Positions 15,962-25,262 of a DNA stretch of 64,000 nt are shown piece by piece. The first letter of the stretch is position 1. Each line of letters starts with the position of its first letter. The stretch covers positions 1-64,000 of the forward strand of contig CALECF010000032.1 of the NCBI GenBank assembly GCA_937948705.1, read 5' to 3'. The translations under genes were made by a program, and so were the position numbers. The DNA is from an uncultured Anaerosolibacter sp. Lineage in GTDB: Bacteria > Bacillota_A > Clostridia > Peptostreptococcales > Thermotaleaceae. The notes beneath the pieces are model-generated. The model did not search any database and was not told the origin of the DNA. It saw only the letters and a program-made list of their open reading frames with translations.

Positions 15962-16376
15962 TTTTTCAATCTTCCTTTCGACCTTTGTTATAATCGTGCC
16001 TTTAAAAAATTATCGATATTTAGCAACATAAATAATAATACCATGTTGTTTTTAAAATATTTGTCAAAACTACGGGAAAAAAACGTGTTTATTTATGAAT
16101 TCTACATAAATATTTCGTCAAAAATAGACAAATTTCTAATGTATGTGATCTATGAAAAGACTTTTATTCTGATATTGCGTCTAAACTACTCTTATAACAT
16201 ACTATCTTAGAAATAGCATACTATAAGAAGGGATCGGTATTTTACGATGAAAAGGGTATAAGTATGCTATAATAATATACAATCCCATAGGATAATTTCG
16301 GCCAATGAAGAATGTATGAATGATATAATCATATAGAGTAGGATGTAATTATACTAGAAATATGGAGTGGATAAAT
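15962..16376. other. Intergenic region before the ClpE-like gene
   Basis: 415 AT-rich bases between divergent genes. It contains an inverted pair of ATAGCATACTATA / TATAAGTATGCTAT-type sequences (about 16212-16272) overlapping the promoter block described separately. No open frame of note, and no CtsR heptamer repeat is seen. Confidence 0.5.
16250..16273 (+). promoter_or_regulatory. Promoter block of the ClpE-like gene shared with msrA
   Basis: AAAAGGGTATAA at 16250 is followed by an extended -10, TGCTATAAT (16265-16273). It sits about 100 bases before the start codon and is 20/21 identical with the block upstream of msrA. Confidence 0.5.
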
Positions 16377-18656
16377 GTGAAAAAATGCTCAATGTGTAAT
16401 AAAAATATATCCATCGTTTTTGCCACGAAGATTGAACATGGAAAAACAGAAATGAAGGGTTTATGTATAGAATGTGCGAAAAAACTGGGAATTCCCGTGA
16501 TTGATCAGTTGATGGAGCAAACGGGGATGTCGAGGGAAGAAATTGAAAATCTTACAGATCAAATGATAGATTCCACGGACGGCGGAGATATGGGGGACTT
16601 TGATGAAAATGCTGCTTTAATGGATCTTTTTAATGGATCCCTTTCCCAGGATGAAGGAATAAATAACAAACCCCAGGAGTTGGAGAACGAAGATGTTGAT
16701 CATGAAGCTGCGGGAAAGACGGTGAGTAAGGGAAAGACAAAGAAGTCTAAGGGAAAAAAGAAATATTTAGATACCTATGGGACCAACTTGACGGACAAAG
16801 CTAGAAACCATGAAGTAGATAAGATTATCGGAAGAAATAGAGAAATTGACCGAGTGGTACAAATCCTCAATAGAAGAACCAAGAATAACCCTATTTTAAT
16901 TGGAGAACCTGGGGTAGGAAAGACAGCGATTGCAGAGGGTCTAGCCGTACGTATTGCTGAACGACAAGTTCCGGCTAAGCTTTTCGATGCAGAGGTATAT
17001 CTCCTGGATTTAACAGCCATTGTGGCAGGTACTCAATTTCGAGGACAGTTTGAAGGGCGTATGAAGGCCATCATCACAGAAGCCCAAGAGTGTGGAAACA
17101 TTATTTTGGTGATTGATGAAGTCCACAACATCATGGGAGCAGGGGAAGTCCATGGCGGGGTGATGAATGCTGCAAATATCTTAAAGCCTGCTCTGGCAAA
17201 GGGAGAAATTCAGGTAATCGGCGCCACTACCCTGGAAGAATATAGAAAGCATATTGAAAAGGATTCTGCCCTAGAGCGAAGATTTCAACCCGTGTTGGTA
17301 GACGAACCTACGGTGGAGGAAACCATTGAGATTTTAAAGGGCATCAAGGGATACTATGAAGATTATCATAAGGTAAAAATCTCTGATGAGGTTTTGGAGA
17401 TGGCGGCAAAGTTGTCAGAGCGATATATTACAGATCGATATTTGCCAGACAAAGCCATTGATGTGATCGATGAAGCAGGGTCCAAGGCGAATCTAAAAAA
17501 TCAAGGCTTGGTGGAACTTGAGGATTTAAAAGAGGAATTGGTACTCCTCCAAGAAAAGATAGAGGCAGCAGCCCGGGTAAATGACTATGAAAAGGCTGCC
17601 CAGTATAAAGTACAAGAATGTACACTAGAGGAGAAGATTAAGAAGATCGAAGAGTATTCCAGTGAAGTAGAGATTACAGTGGAAGATGTGGCTGCTGTGA
17701 TTGAAGCGTGGACCAAAATACCAGTTCAGCGAATTACTGAGAAGGAAGCTCAAAAACTTCTAGTCCTTGAAGATAAGCTTCATGACCGGGTTATCGGACA
17801 ACACCAAGCTATTGAAAGTCTTGCTAGGGCCATTCGTAGAAATCGTTCGGGCTTTAGAAAAAAAAGAAAGCCATCCTCTTTTATCTTCGTTGGACCTACA
17901 GGGGTAGGAAAAACAGAATTGGTTCGAGCCCTGGCCACAGAGCTTTTTGGCAGTGAAGAGGCCATGATTCGAGTGGATATGTCAGAGTATATGGAGAAAC
18001 ACACGGTTTCAAAGCTGATCGGGGCCCCTCCAGGATATATTGGATATGATCAAGGGGGGCAACTGACAGAAAAGGTAAGAAGGAAACCCTATTCTGTGAT
18101 ATTGATGGATGAGATCGAAAAAGCCCATCCCGATGTGTTTAACATTCTGCTGCAAGTATTGGAGGATGGAAGGCTGACTGATAGCCAAGGCAGGACAGTA
18201 TATTTTGATAACACGGTTATTATAATGACCTCAAATGCAGGAACTCAATTTAAATCCCATGGCATAGGTTTTAATAAGGATGGTTATGAAGCCCTAGAGA
18301 GCCGGGTAAAGGATGCTATCAAAGAAACCTTCAGGCCAGAGTTTTTAAATCGAATTGACGATGTTATCGTATTTACGCAATTGTCAAAGGTGGAGCTTCG
18401 ACAGATTGTAGACCTTATGATAAAAGAGGTCATGGAAGAGGTCCGGGAAAAGGAAATGACCCTGGAGGTTTCCGATGCCGTGAGGGAGTTTATTTTGGAA
18501 AAGGGTTATGATGAAAAGTATGGTGCCAGACCTTTGAGGAAGACTATCCAGCGCTATATTGAAGATGAGATCGCCGAAGAGTATTTGAGAAATCGATTCA
18601 AAGAAGGGGATCATGTGAAGGTAGACCTCAAGGATGAAAAGATAGTTTTAGAATAG
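16377..18656 (+). CDS. ClpE-like AAA+ unfoldase (Clp ATPase with N-terminal zinc finger)
   Basis: 759 residues from a GTG nine bases after GGAG; an in-frame ATG at 16362 has no SD. The N-terminus is a four-Cys zinc finger (CSMCNKN ... CIECAKK) in place of the double Clp-N domain, as in Bacillus ClpE. An acidic/Lys-rich linker leads to the first AAA+ module (GEPGVGKT, VIDEVHNIMG), a UVR-like middle coiled coil (YEKAAQYKVQECTLEEKI) and the second AAA+ module (GPTGVGKT, LMDEIEKAHPDV), with a ClpB-D2-type C-terminus. It should unfold proteins for ClpP during stress. Confidence 0.88.
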   Translation: MKKCSMCNKNISIVFATKIEHGKTEMKGLCIECAKKLGIPVIDQLMEQTGMSREEIENLTDQMIDSTDGGDMGDFDENAALMDLFNGSLSQDEGINNKPQELENEDVDHEAAGKTVSKGKTKKSKGKKKYLDTYGTNLTDKARNHEVDKIIGRNREIDRVVQILNRRTKNNPILIGEPGVGKTAIAEGLAVRIAERQVPAKLFDAEVYLLDLTAIVAGTQFRGQFEGRMKAIITEAQECGNIILVIDEVHNIMGAGEVHGGVMNAANILKPALAKGEIQVIGATTLEEYRKHIEKDSALERRFQPVLVDEPTVEETIEILKGIKGYYEDYHKVKISDEVLEMAAKLSERYITDRYLPDKAIDVIDEAGSKANLKNQGLVELEDLKEELVLLQEKIEAAARVNDYEKAAQYKVQECTLEEKIKKIEEYSSEVEITVEDVAAVIEAWTKIPVQRITEKEAQKLLVLEDKLHDRVIGQHQAIESLARAIRRNRSGFRKKRKPSSFIFVGPTGVGKTELVRALATELFGSEEAMIRVDMSEYMEKHTVSKLIGAPPGYIGYDQGGQLTEKVRRKPYSVILMDEIEKAHPDVFNILLQVLEDGRLTDSQGRTVYFDNTVIIMTSNAGTQFKSHGIGFNKDGYEALESRVKDAIKETFRPEFLNRIDDVIVFTQLSKVELRQIVDLMIKEVMEEVREKEMTLEVSDAVREFILEKGYDEKYGARPLRKTIQRYIEDEIAEEYLRNRFKEGDHVKVDLKDEKIVLE

Positions 18657-19013
18657 GTCATACACCGAGCGAAGGTTTTAAAATGAGTGTAGATACGAAA
18701 AATGTCCTCCGTGGTTTGCTTTATACGGCATACCTTGGGGGATTTTATTTTGTATACAGGGAGTAAAAATCTATTTTTTAGTTCATTCTTGAACGGGATA
18801 TAAAGAAGTAAAAACGACCCACTACTATTAAAAATAATTATGGAAGTATTTTACATTAAGAGGTTAGCGTTGAAAGGTGATTACCAGATTATTAAATGGG
18901 AAGGTATACTATTTTACAAAGGATAAATATGATAAGATATACAAAGTATAGGTATAAGCGTAGATTTTATGTTTATATCAATCCATGAGATGATTGATGA
19001 AAGGGTGAGTTTT
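18657..19013. other. Intergenic region with weak terminator
   Basis: 357 bases. An imperfect stem (AAAATGTCCTCCGTGG with CCTTGGGGGATTTT, about 18699-18747) followed by TTATTTTG probably ends the ClpE-like transcript. The rest is AT-rich with no recognised gene. Confidence 0.45.
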
Positions 19014-19208
19014 ATGCCAATGGATTTGAGATTGGGCGATGTGGTGGAAGTTAAGAAAAATCATCCCTGTGGAAACAATAAGTTTGAAATCTTGCGAACG
19101 GGAATGGACTTTCGTATCCGCTGTTTGGGTTGCGATCGACAGGTATGGATTCCTAGAGTAGACTTCGAAAAAAGGATTAAAAAGATCATAGAAAGAAAAG
19201 AAGAGTAA
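19014..19208 (+). CDS. DUF951 family protein (YyzM-like)
   Basis: 64 residues from the ATG at 19014, four bases after GGGTGAG. LRLGDVVEVKKNHPCGNNKFEILRTG and CLGCDRQVWIPR are the DUF951 signature. The family is a small basic, OB-like domain found just upstream of the ychF-rpsF region in Bacillus; nucleic-acid binding is plausible but unproven. An upstream in-frame ATG (18969) adds 15 unconserved residues and is not used. Confidence 0.85.
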   Translation: MPMDLRLGDVVEVKKNHPCGNNKFEILRTGMDFRIRCLGCDRQVWIPRVDFEKRIKKIIERKEE

Positions 19209-19433
19209 TTCCACATATTACCATGTTAGAGTATAGAAATAGATGTTTTGTTCTATAGAGATAATGCAAAGACTCCGAAAAAAAGCAGAATTTTCTTACA
19301 AAATTTGTGGCATGTATACAAAAAAATTTTAAAAACCCTCTAGAAAAATAGGGAATTAATGATATAATAAAATTGGATAATTGGTCGGGCAAACCTTTTC
19401 CTAAAGAAATATTATGATGGAGGTGCTTTTAAA

Positions 19434-20621
19434 ATGGCAATTCGATTTGCTAAGCGTATGGAAGGAATGAAAGCTTCCGAAATACGTGAGTTATTAAAGC
19501 TAACAACAAGACCAGAAATCATTTCCTTTGCAGGGGGCTTACCAGCGCCAGAATTATTCCCTATTGAAGAAATGAAAAAAGTGACATTGACGGTTTTAGA
19601 GAGAGACGGTAAGCAGGCACTTCAATATAGTACCACAGAGGGACATCAACCCCTAAGAGAAAAAGTTGCGAAGAGTATGGCTAAGTTTGGGATCCAAGCA
19701 GAAGCAGATGATATCCTTATTACAAGTGGTTCTCAGCAAGGCTTAGATTTTAGTGGAAAGATATTTTTAAATCCTGGAGATGTTGTTGTTTGTGAGAGCC
19801 CAAGTTACTTGGGAGCACTTAATGCATTTAAGGCGTATGAATGTGAGTTTGTAGAGGTGCCAACAGATGATCATGGTATGATCATGGATGAACTTGAAAA
19901 GGTACTTGCAAATACACCTCAGGCTAGAATGATTTATGTAATTCCTGATTTTCAAAATCCGACAGGCAGAACTTGGCCATTAGATAGACGTAAGCGATTG
20001 GTTGAACTTGCAAACCAATACGATCTTCCTATTGTGGAAGATAATCCTTATGGAGAGTTAAGATTTGAAGGAGAAATGCTTCCATCTATTAAGTCCTTTG
20101 ATACAGAGGGAAGAGTGATTTACTTGGGAACTTTTTCCAAGACCTTCTGTCCAGGCTTGAGAATTGGTTGGGTATCCGCTTCCCCAGAAATACTAAATAA
20201 ATATATCATGATAAAGCAGGGCGCAGACTTACAGGCAAGTTCTATCTCTCAAAGAGAATTAGACGAATTTTTAAGCACCTATGATCTCGATAAGCATGTG
20301 GAGAAGATCAAGAATATCTATAGAAAACGTCGTGATCTGATGATCAATACCATGAAGGAAACATTCCCAGCGGAAGTAAAGTTTACTTATCCTGAGGGTG
20401 GTTTGTTTACATGGGTTGAACTGCCAAAGCATGTGAATGCCCGAGACCTTATGGTAAAGGCATTAGAAAAGAACGTGGCCTTCGTACCAGGGGGTTCATT
20501 CTTCCCGAATGGAGGACACGAGAATACTTTCCGTATGAACTATTCCAATATGCCTGAAGATAAGATTGTAGAAGGTGTAAGAAAGCTAGGAGAAGTATTA
20601 AGGGAAGAATTAAATAAATAA
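19434..20621 (+). CDS. PLP-dependent aminotransferase, MocR/LysN-like (2-aminoadipate type)
   Basis: 395 residues. Landmarks: EIISFAGGLPAPELFP, YSTTEGHQPLREKVA, the DFQNPTGRTWP loop, the PLP lysine in GTFSKTFCPGLRIGW, and FRMNYSN at the end. This set is typical of the free-standing aminotransferases related to MocR regulators and LysN/KAT-II. These act on amino acids such as 2-aminoadipate, leucine or aromatic residues; the substrate is unknown. GATGGAGG lies before the ATG. Single gene with its own terminator. Confidence 0.87.
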   Translation: MAIRFAKRMEGMKASEIRELLKLTTRPEIISFAGGLPAPELFPIEEMKKVTLTVLERDGKQALQYSTTEGHQPLREKVAKSMAKFGIQAEADDILITSGSQQGLDFSGKIFLNPGDVVVCESPSYLGALNAFKAYECEFVEVPTDDHGMIMDELEKVLANTPQARMIYVIPDFQNPTGRTWPLDRRKRLVELANQYDLPIVEDNPYGELRFEGEMLPSIKSFDTEGRVIYLGTFSKTFCPGLRIGWVSASPEILNKYIMIKQGADLQASSISQRELDEFLSTYDLDKHVEKIKNIYRKRRDLMINTMKETFPAEVKFTYPEGGLFTWVELPKHVNARDLMVKALEKNVAFVPGGSFFPNGGHENTFRMNYSNMPEDKIVEGVRKLGEVLREELNK

Positions 20622-20629
20622 GACTTCAC

Positions 20630-20661
20630 GGCCGCATTTAAAAAATGCGGCCTTAAATTTT
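20630..20661 (+). terminator. Terminator after the aminotransferase gene
   Basis: Perfect GGCCGCATTT / AAATGCGGCC stem followed by TTAAATTTTT. Confidence 0.85.
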
Positions 20662-20689
20662 TCAAGGATAAGACTTATTAAATAAATCC

Positions 20690-20718
20690 TTGCATATTGT
20701 TTTTACTGATGATATAAT
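20690..20718 (+). promoter_or_regulatory. Promoter of rpsF-ssb-rpsR
   Basis: TTGCAT (20690-20695), 17-base spacer, TATAAT (20713-20718), about 75 bases before rpsF. Confidence 0.7.
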
Positions 20719-20743
20719 ACTAAGACGTGAGTATATACTCTCT

Positions 20744-20775
20744 GTCCTACGTGAAGTAGGACCGAATCAGTCCAT
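20744..20775 (+). promoter_or_regulatory. Candidate S6:S18-binding leader hairpin of rpsF
   Basis: GTCCTAC / GTAGGAC stem (20744-20762) followed by CCGAATCAGTCC. A leader hairpin with a nearby CCG is the known target of the S6:S18 complex in many bacteria and would give feedback control of this operon. The fit to the published motif was judged by eye only. Confidence 0.4.
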
Positions 20776-20792
20776 AGGGAGGTGGAAAATAC

Positions 20793-21080
20793 ATGAGAAA
20801 ATATGAAACAATGTTCATATTAAAGTCAAACCTTGAAGAAGAGAAAAGAAACGAACTAATCAACAAGTTCAAGTCTATCATCGAAACAGATGGTCAGATC
20901 ACAAGCGTTGACGAGTGGGGTAACAGAAAGTTAGCTTACGAAATCGACAAATTGAACGATGGTTACTACGTGCTGATCAACTTCATGGCAGGTACTGATT
21001 TACCAAAAGAGTTAGACAGAAACTTTAAAATTTCTGACGACGTAATCAGACACTTAATCGTAAATCTTGAAGCAAAGTAA
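20793..21080 (+). CDS. rpsF: 30S ribosomal protein S6
   Basis: 95 residues, full length. The start MRKYETMFILKSNLEEEKR and WGNRKLAYEIDKLNDGYYVLINF are standard S6 blocks. S6 sits on the platform of the 30S subunit next to S18. GGGAGGTGG precedes the ATG. First gene of the rpsF-ssb-rpsR operon, 20 bases before ssb. Confidence 0.97.
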   Translation: MRKYETMFILKSNLEEEKRNELINKFKSIIETDGQITSVDEWGNRKLAYEIDKLNDGYYVLINFMAGTDLPKELDRNFKISDDVIRHLIVNLEAK

Positions 21081-21100
21081 GAAAATAAGGTGGTGTAATC

Positions 21101-21508
21101 ATGAATCAGGTAATCCTTATTGGTAGATTAGCAAGGGACCCAGAGCTTCGCTTTACTGCAGGTAGCGGGAAAGCAGTAGCCACCTTTTCAATAGCTGTAA
21201 ATAGGCCATTTTCTAAGGAAAAAGAAGCGGATTTTTTCCGAGTAGTTGTTTTCGGTAAAACAGGTGAAAACTGTGCGAACTACCTTGCCAAAGGAAGACT
21301 AGTGGCAATTCAAGGAAGAATACAGAACAATAACTATGAAACACAAAGTGGTGAGAAGCGATATACCACGGAAGTTATTGCAGATCAAGTGGAATTCCTT
21401 GAGTGGGGAAATAAGGGAAGCACAGGCGGCGGTTCCGAGGGTTCATCCTTCATGGATACCAACGGATTCCAAGCCATCGACGAAGATGACGATGATATTC
21501 CGTTCTAA
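21101..21508 (+). CDS. ssb: Single-stranded DNA-binding protein
   Basis: 135 residues. OB-fold core ([41 protein letters not shown]) followed by a Gly/Ser linker and the acidic tip DEDDDDIPF, which recruits replication and repair proteins. It coats single-stranded DNA during replication. Second gene of the operon. Confidence 0.97.
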   Translation: MNQVILIGRLARDPELRFTAGSGKAVATFSIAVNRPFSKEKEADFFRVVVFGKTGENCANYLAKGRLVAIQGRIQNNNYETQSGEKRYTTEVIADQVEFLEWGNKGSTGGGSEGSSFMDTNGFQAIDEDDDDIPF

Positions 21509-21525
21509 AAAGGAGGGAAAATAAG

Positions 21526-21756
21526 ATGATGATGAAAAAGAGACGTTCTCGTAAAAAGAGAGTATGTAACTTCTGTGCTGATAAAGCAAAGCATATAGAT
21601 TATAAAGATATCAGAAAGCTTGGTAAGTACGTTACAGAAAGAGGAAAGATTCTTCCAAGAAGAATTTCCGGCACTTGTGCGACACACCAAAGAGCTGTAA
21701 CAATCGCGATCAAGAGATCAAGAGTTATCGCTTTATTACCATACACACAAGACTAA
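21526..21756 (+). CDS. rpsR: 30S ribosomal protein S18
   Basis: 76 residues. [31 protein letters not shown] and [20 protein letters not shown] are the conserved S18 blocks. Three ATG codons in a row open the gene; AAGGAGG precedes the first. The CxxC plus a further Cys indicate a zinc-capable (C+) form. Last gene of the operon, followed by a terminator. Confidence 0.97.
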   Translation: MMMKKRRSRKKRVCNFCADKAKHIDYKDIRKLGKYVTERGKILPRRISGTCATHQRAVTIAIKRSRVIALLPYTQD

Positions 21757-21763
21757 TCAGAAG

Positions 21764-21790
21764 AGAAGTGAGAAATCACTTCTTTTTTTT
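21764..21790 (+). terminator. Terminator of the rpsF operon
   Basis: AGAAGTGA / TCACTTCT stem followed by eight T. Confidence 0.88.
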
Positions 21791-21999
21791 ATTGCGACGA
21801 TTGTAGTAGATGAGGATGTAACTATATTGAATTTCATAAATATATCATACCATGTCAATAGAAAGCATAATAGTGCTGACGTTTAAATGAGGACTTGGAT
21901 ACTATACATAGCAAAGAAATAAAGAAGTTTACTTCCTGTGAAGGCATAGAAATGTTATGAAAGGAAAACCCTAAGGAAAAGACGAAGGGAGGAAGGTTT

Positions 22000-22293
22000 A
22001 TGTCTATAGAATGCTATATTGGTGCTGACTACGGGGAGAACAACCCTATATCCTACAGCGGATTGGTTTTAGAAATGTATGAAGATGATCAGCCAGTTTG
22101 GCCAGTTTGGATCAATACAGGACAAGGCTTTGAAAAGGATTTTGAAATGTTTCATGAATTGGTGGGGGAATGGCAGCAAAGGGGAGAGTCGGTAACGGTG
22201 CTGCACCAGCGTTCAATAGCAACCTATGAAGCTGAAACAGGGCTAAAGGGATATTATCAAAATTCTATTTGTAGTGGACCACAGTGTGAATAA
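22000..22293 (+). CDS. Hypothetical acidic protein
   Basis: 97 residues, GGGAGGAAGG before the ATG. The protein is acidic and Trp-rich (QPVWPVWINTGQGFEKDF) with no membrane helix. No family is recognised. It stands alone between the rpsR terminator and an inverted-repeat element. Confidence 0.6.
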   Translation: MSIECYIGADYGENNPISYSGLVLEMYEDDQPVWPVWINTGQGFEKDFEMFHELVGEWQQRGESVTVLHQRSIATYEAETGLKGYYQNSICSGPQCE

Positions 22294-22380
22294 AGTAAGG
22301 TGTTGTCAAAGTATCATGTAGAGTTTTCTAAATAAAAGAGTCTGCATTGTTTTATGTAGACTCTTTATGCATCATATATA

Positions 22381-22477
22381 AAAGATGCGACGTAAACGGG
22401 CGGGGAAACCCGCGCCCCTACTGATATATCCAGTCCTCTGTAGGGGCAGGGTCCTCTTGCCCATCGGTCGCATTTTT
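22381..22477. repeat. Inverted-repeat element with nested dyads
   Basis: Terminal inverted repeats GATGCGAC / GTCGCAT (22384-22391 and 22467-22474) enclose nested pairs, including GCCCCTAC (22414-22421) with GTAGGGGC (22440-22447) and a CGGGcggggaaaCCCG hairpin. It is GC-rich against an AT-rich background. It looks like a non-coding palindromic or MITE-like repeat. Confidence 0.6.
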
Positions 22478-22506
22478 CTAAAAATGTTTGCGAAACTCCA
22501 CACATA

Positions 22507-23517
22507 TTAGCCTATGCCAATGGTCTTCATCATAGCATAGAAGCTAGGTATAATACCTTCTGCAGCTTCGGCATTGGGAAGATGCATGGTAAAGCGAAAT
22601 AGAGATCCATCAATTTCTATCAAAATAATATTCTTGGAGATCGTGGTACTTGAGGCATGAAGAAAGAATCGAGCATTGCGGAAGAACGGATCGAGAATTT
22701 CTTCATCTCTCATTTCATGGGGTGTGCCAATAAGACGTAGCTCAGTTAATGAATTCTCTCGCAATTGGTCAATGTTTACGTTGCTAGGAAGACGCTCGAT
22801 GCGTACAAAGAATCGATCGTCAAATCTAGAAAATAAGACATCTCTTCCGGGTTCTTCCCCTGTGAATTCAAAGCGATCTAGTACATAAATATAGTACCCT
22901 TGTTCACTGCGCTGTAACTTGGCTTGGCGGTATGCTGTTTCCCCTTCTACGGTTACAGGAATGTTTTTAGTTGTGGGTAAGGTTGGGGAAGACTTGGGGA
23001 TACAGACAGTTTGACCGATGAGTAATGCCGTTGGATTAAGGGTTGGATTGGTCCGGACAATGGCAGATACAGTTGTGTTAAACCGTTGGGCCAGCTTCGT
23101 GAAAGTATCACCTGATTGAATCACATAAGATGTTGTATCTGTAGGACAGGTTAATGGAGGGGTTGCTAAAGGAATACAAATGACCTGACCAACCATGAGC
23201 ATGTAGGGATTGATTCCTGGATTTCCTTTAACCAGGTCTGCCAATGAAACATGATAGGTTCTAGCGATACCATAGAGGGTATCTCCAGAGCGGATGGTAT
23301 AATAGTTTCCTTCAGGGCAAGGGGGATAGATTGGTTGTCTGGGAATACATATAGACTGGCCTATCTGTAAGGTATTGGGATTTGCTAAAGGATTTGCTGA
23401 AATAAGGGCTGGCACAGTGGTTTTAAATCTTGATGCCAAACGATAAAAAGTATCCCCTGCATGGATGACATAGGCAAAGGTCCCTGGAGGACACTGTTGA
23501 CGATAATAAGAATACAT
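22507..23517 (-). CDS. LysM-repeat protein, probably spore/cell-wall associated
   Basis: 336 residues from the ATG at 23517, preceded by GAGGTG; an upstream in-frame ATG lacks an SD. Three LysM modules (about 10-60, 75-120, 130-180) each carry GDTxxxLA/IA...N and end VCIP/ICIP, separated by Pro/Cys-rich linkers. LysM binds peptidoglycan N-acetylglucosamine. The C-terminal 140 residues (AYRQAKLQRSEQGYYIYVLDR onward in shorter blocks) form an unrecognised beta-rich domain. There is no signal peptide, which is common for coat-type LysM proteins made in the mother cell. Confidence 0.8.
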   Translation of the reverse strand: MYSYYRQQCPPGTFAYVIHAGDTFYRLASRFKTTVPALISANPLANPNTLQIGQSICIPRQPIYPPCPEGNYYTIRSGDTLYGIARTYHVSLADLVKGNPGINPYMLMVGQVICIPLATPPLTCPTDTTSYVIQSGDTFTKLAQRFNTTVSAIVRTNPTLNPTALLIGQTVCIPKSSPTLPTTKNIPVTVEGETAYRQAKLQRSEQGYYIYVLDRFEFTGEEPGRDVLFSRFDDRFFVRIERLPSNVNIDQLRENSLTELRLIGTPHEMRDEEILDPFFRNARFFLHASSTTISKNIILIEIDGSLFRFTMHLPNAEAAEGIIPSFYAMMKTIGIG

Positions 23518-23672
23518 AATTTTCACCTCTTTATAAAATATGATTCGTAGCTGCATCATACATTATATGGGAGAAGTGAAATTCTGGTTACCTTGATGCT
23601 AGGAGGGGCTAAGCTGAGGAGACAGACTATTCCATAGAAAAAGGGCTATTTCCATAAGGAGAGGGCCCTTTA

Positions 23673-24935
23673 TTAGTATACAATTTTATTTTTTCCACTA
23701 TTTTTTGCTTCATAAAGTAGAGCATCTACTTCTTTTACAAGATCAAGGGCGCTCTGGTTGATTAAAGTCGCCACACCGCCGCTAATGGTGATTTTTAGAT
23801 TTGCACGGCTGTGGGTGAGTGTTGAAACCTTGGTCCGCAGTCTTTCAGCTAACTTAATCCCGGCGTCTAGGCCTGTTTCAGGAAGCAAGATTAGGAATTC
23901 TTCTCCTCCATATCGTCCAAGAATATCCGTAGTTCTACATATATTTCTTAATGCCTGACTGACGTTAATAATGACTTCATCCCCTGCGGGGTGACCATAG
24001 ATATCATTAACTTGCTTGAAATTATCAATATCAATCATAATGATAGAAAGGTTATGTCTATACCTTTTGGCCCGATGAATTTCTTCCTCTAGACGTTCAT
24101 AAGTGTATTGATGATTATAAAGCTTTGTCAAGCTATCCAGCTTACACATTTCCTCTAACTCCAGGTTTTTTTGCTTTAGTTCCTGGAGGAGGCTATAGGT
24201 ACGCAAGTTGGCATTTAATCTAGCAATGAAAATATCCTTATTAACAGGCTTTGAGATATAGTCATCTGCGCCGGATGTAAGGATCTGGGAAATAATTTTT
24301 TCGTTATCAATAGAGGAAATACCGATGATAAGAGCATATTTGTTTTTGTTTCTTACCTCCCAAATCACCTGTTCCCCTGAAATGTCGGGCAATATAAAAT
24401 CAATCAGATAAAGGGCATATTGCTTGTTGCTTTTAAGCAGCTCATGGGGGTGGATATAATAGTCCACGTTCCTAATCTGATAGGACTCAAAAATATCCTG
24501 AATGACTCGGAGCTGCAGCTCGTTATCATCTAGAACAACGATGCTTATGTTTTGCAACGTTTTATGAAAAGAATCCAATAGGGCAATATTGTTCAGGTAA
24601 GGAATAAATTTTTCAATAAAGGATACCTTTGGAATAAAGTCGATAACGCCTAGTTCAAATAGGGTTGTTTTTATAGATAGATCGTCCTTGGAAGATAATA
24701 CGATGATGGGGACTTTTTTATACGCACTTTTATGGATGGATAAGATAAATGTTTCACCAGTTCCATCGGCAAATTCTAATCCTGTAATAATTAAATCTAC
24801 CTTATTGTTCTCAAGGACTTGGAAAGCCTCCTGTATATTCCTCGCAGTCAAATACAGAATTGAATCTTTTGCTATCAAGTCTTTGACAATTTCGGTATAA
24901 AAGGCATTGCTATCCACATGTAGAACAGAAAACAT
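23673..24935 (-). CDS. Diguanylate cyclase with two receiver domains (PleD-like)
   Basis: About 420 residues from an ATG eight bases after GGAG. Receiver 1 (about 4-120) is degenerate: the phospho-acceptor position reads IITGLEF with no Asp. Receiver 2 (about 130-245) keeps it in YLIDFILPDISG, with the Lys in YISKPVN. The GGDEF domain (about 265-420) has an intact GRYGGEEF active site and an RTTD product-inhibition site five residues before it. It should make cyclic di-GMP when phosphorylated. No kinase is adjacent. Confidence 0.9.
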   Translation of the reverse strand: MFSVLHVDSNAFYTEIVKDLIAKDSILYLTARNIQEAFQVLENNKVDLIITGLEFADGTGETFILSIHKSAYKKVPIIVLSSKDDLSIKTTLFELGVIDFIPKVSFIEKFIPYLNNIALLDSFHKTLQNISIVVLDDNELQLRVIQDIFESYQIRNVDYYIHPHELLKSNKQYALYLIDFILPDISGEQVIWEVRNKNKYALIIGISSIDNEKIISQILTSGADDYISKPVNKDIFIARLNANLRTYSLLQELKQKNLELEEMCKLDSLTKLYNHQYTYERLEEEIHRAKRYRHNLSIIMIDIDNFKQVNDIYGHPAGDEVIINVSQALRNICRTTDILGRYGGEEFLILLPETGLDAGIKLAERLRTKVSTLTHSRANLKITISGGVATLINQSALDLVKEVDALLYEAKNSGKNKIVY

Positions 24936-25262
24936 AGCGTTCACTCCAACTATTTATTTAGGATGATAAAGTGCAGATTTAGTTTCTCCAATAAGGTAGG
25001 ATGCTACCCCCAAATGGATGAAGAAGTACAATACATGCATATGTCGATCACTAGAAACTCCTGAATTTTAAAAATACACAACATTTGAAATTCGACGCGA
25101 AGTCAAAAATTCCTCTTTTATATGTTCAATGAAGATTTTTGGATAGATAACATTTATTGATTGTCTAAACACATCAAATATTTCTATAGACAGCCATGGT
25201 TATAGTTTTCATATATATTTCACAGTATAATGAGATTGAACATTAAATAGGGGGCGTTATAA
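24936..25262. other. Intergenic region before the corrinoid operon
   Basis: 327 bases between divergent genes. A TATAAT (25226-25231) lies 32 bases before the operon's first start, with a poor -35 (TAGTTT). A TGTCTA/TAGACA dyad (25162-25192) lies upstream and could be a regulator site. No cobalamin riboswitch motif is seen. Confidence 0.4.

Noticed and set aside
24936..25262. Cobalamin riboswitch before the corrinoid operon
   Set aside because: No B12-box (AGYCAGGAGACCTGCC-like) or matching core is visible in the gap.
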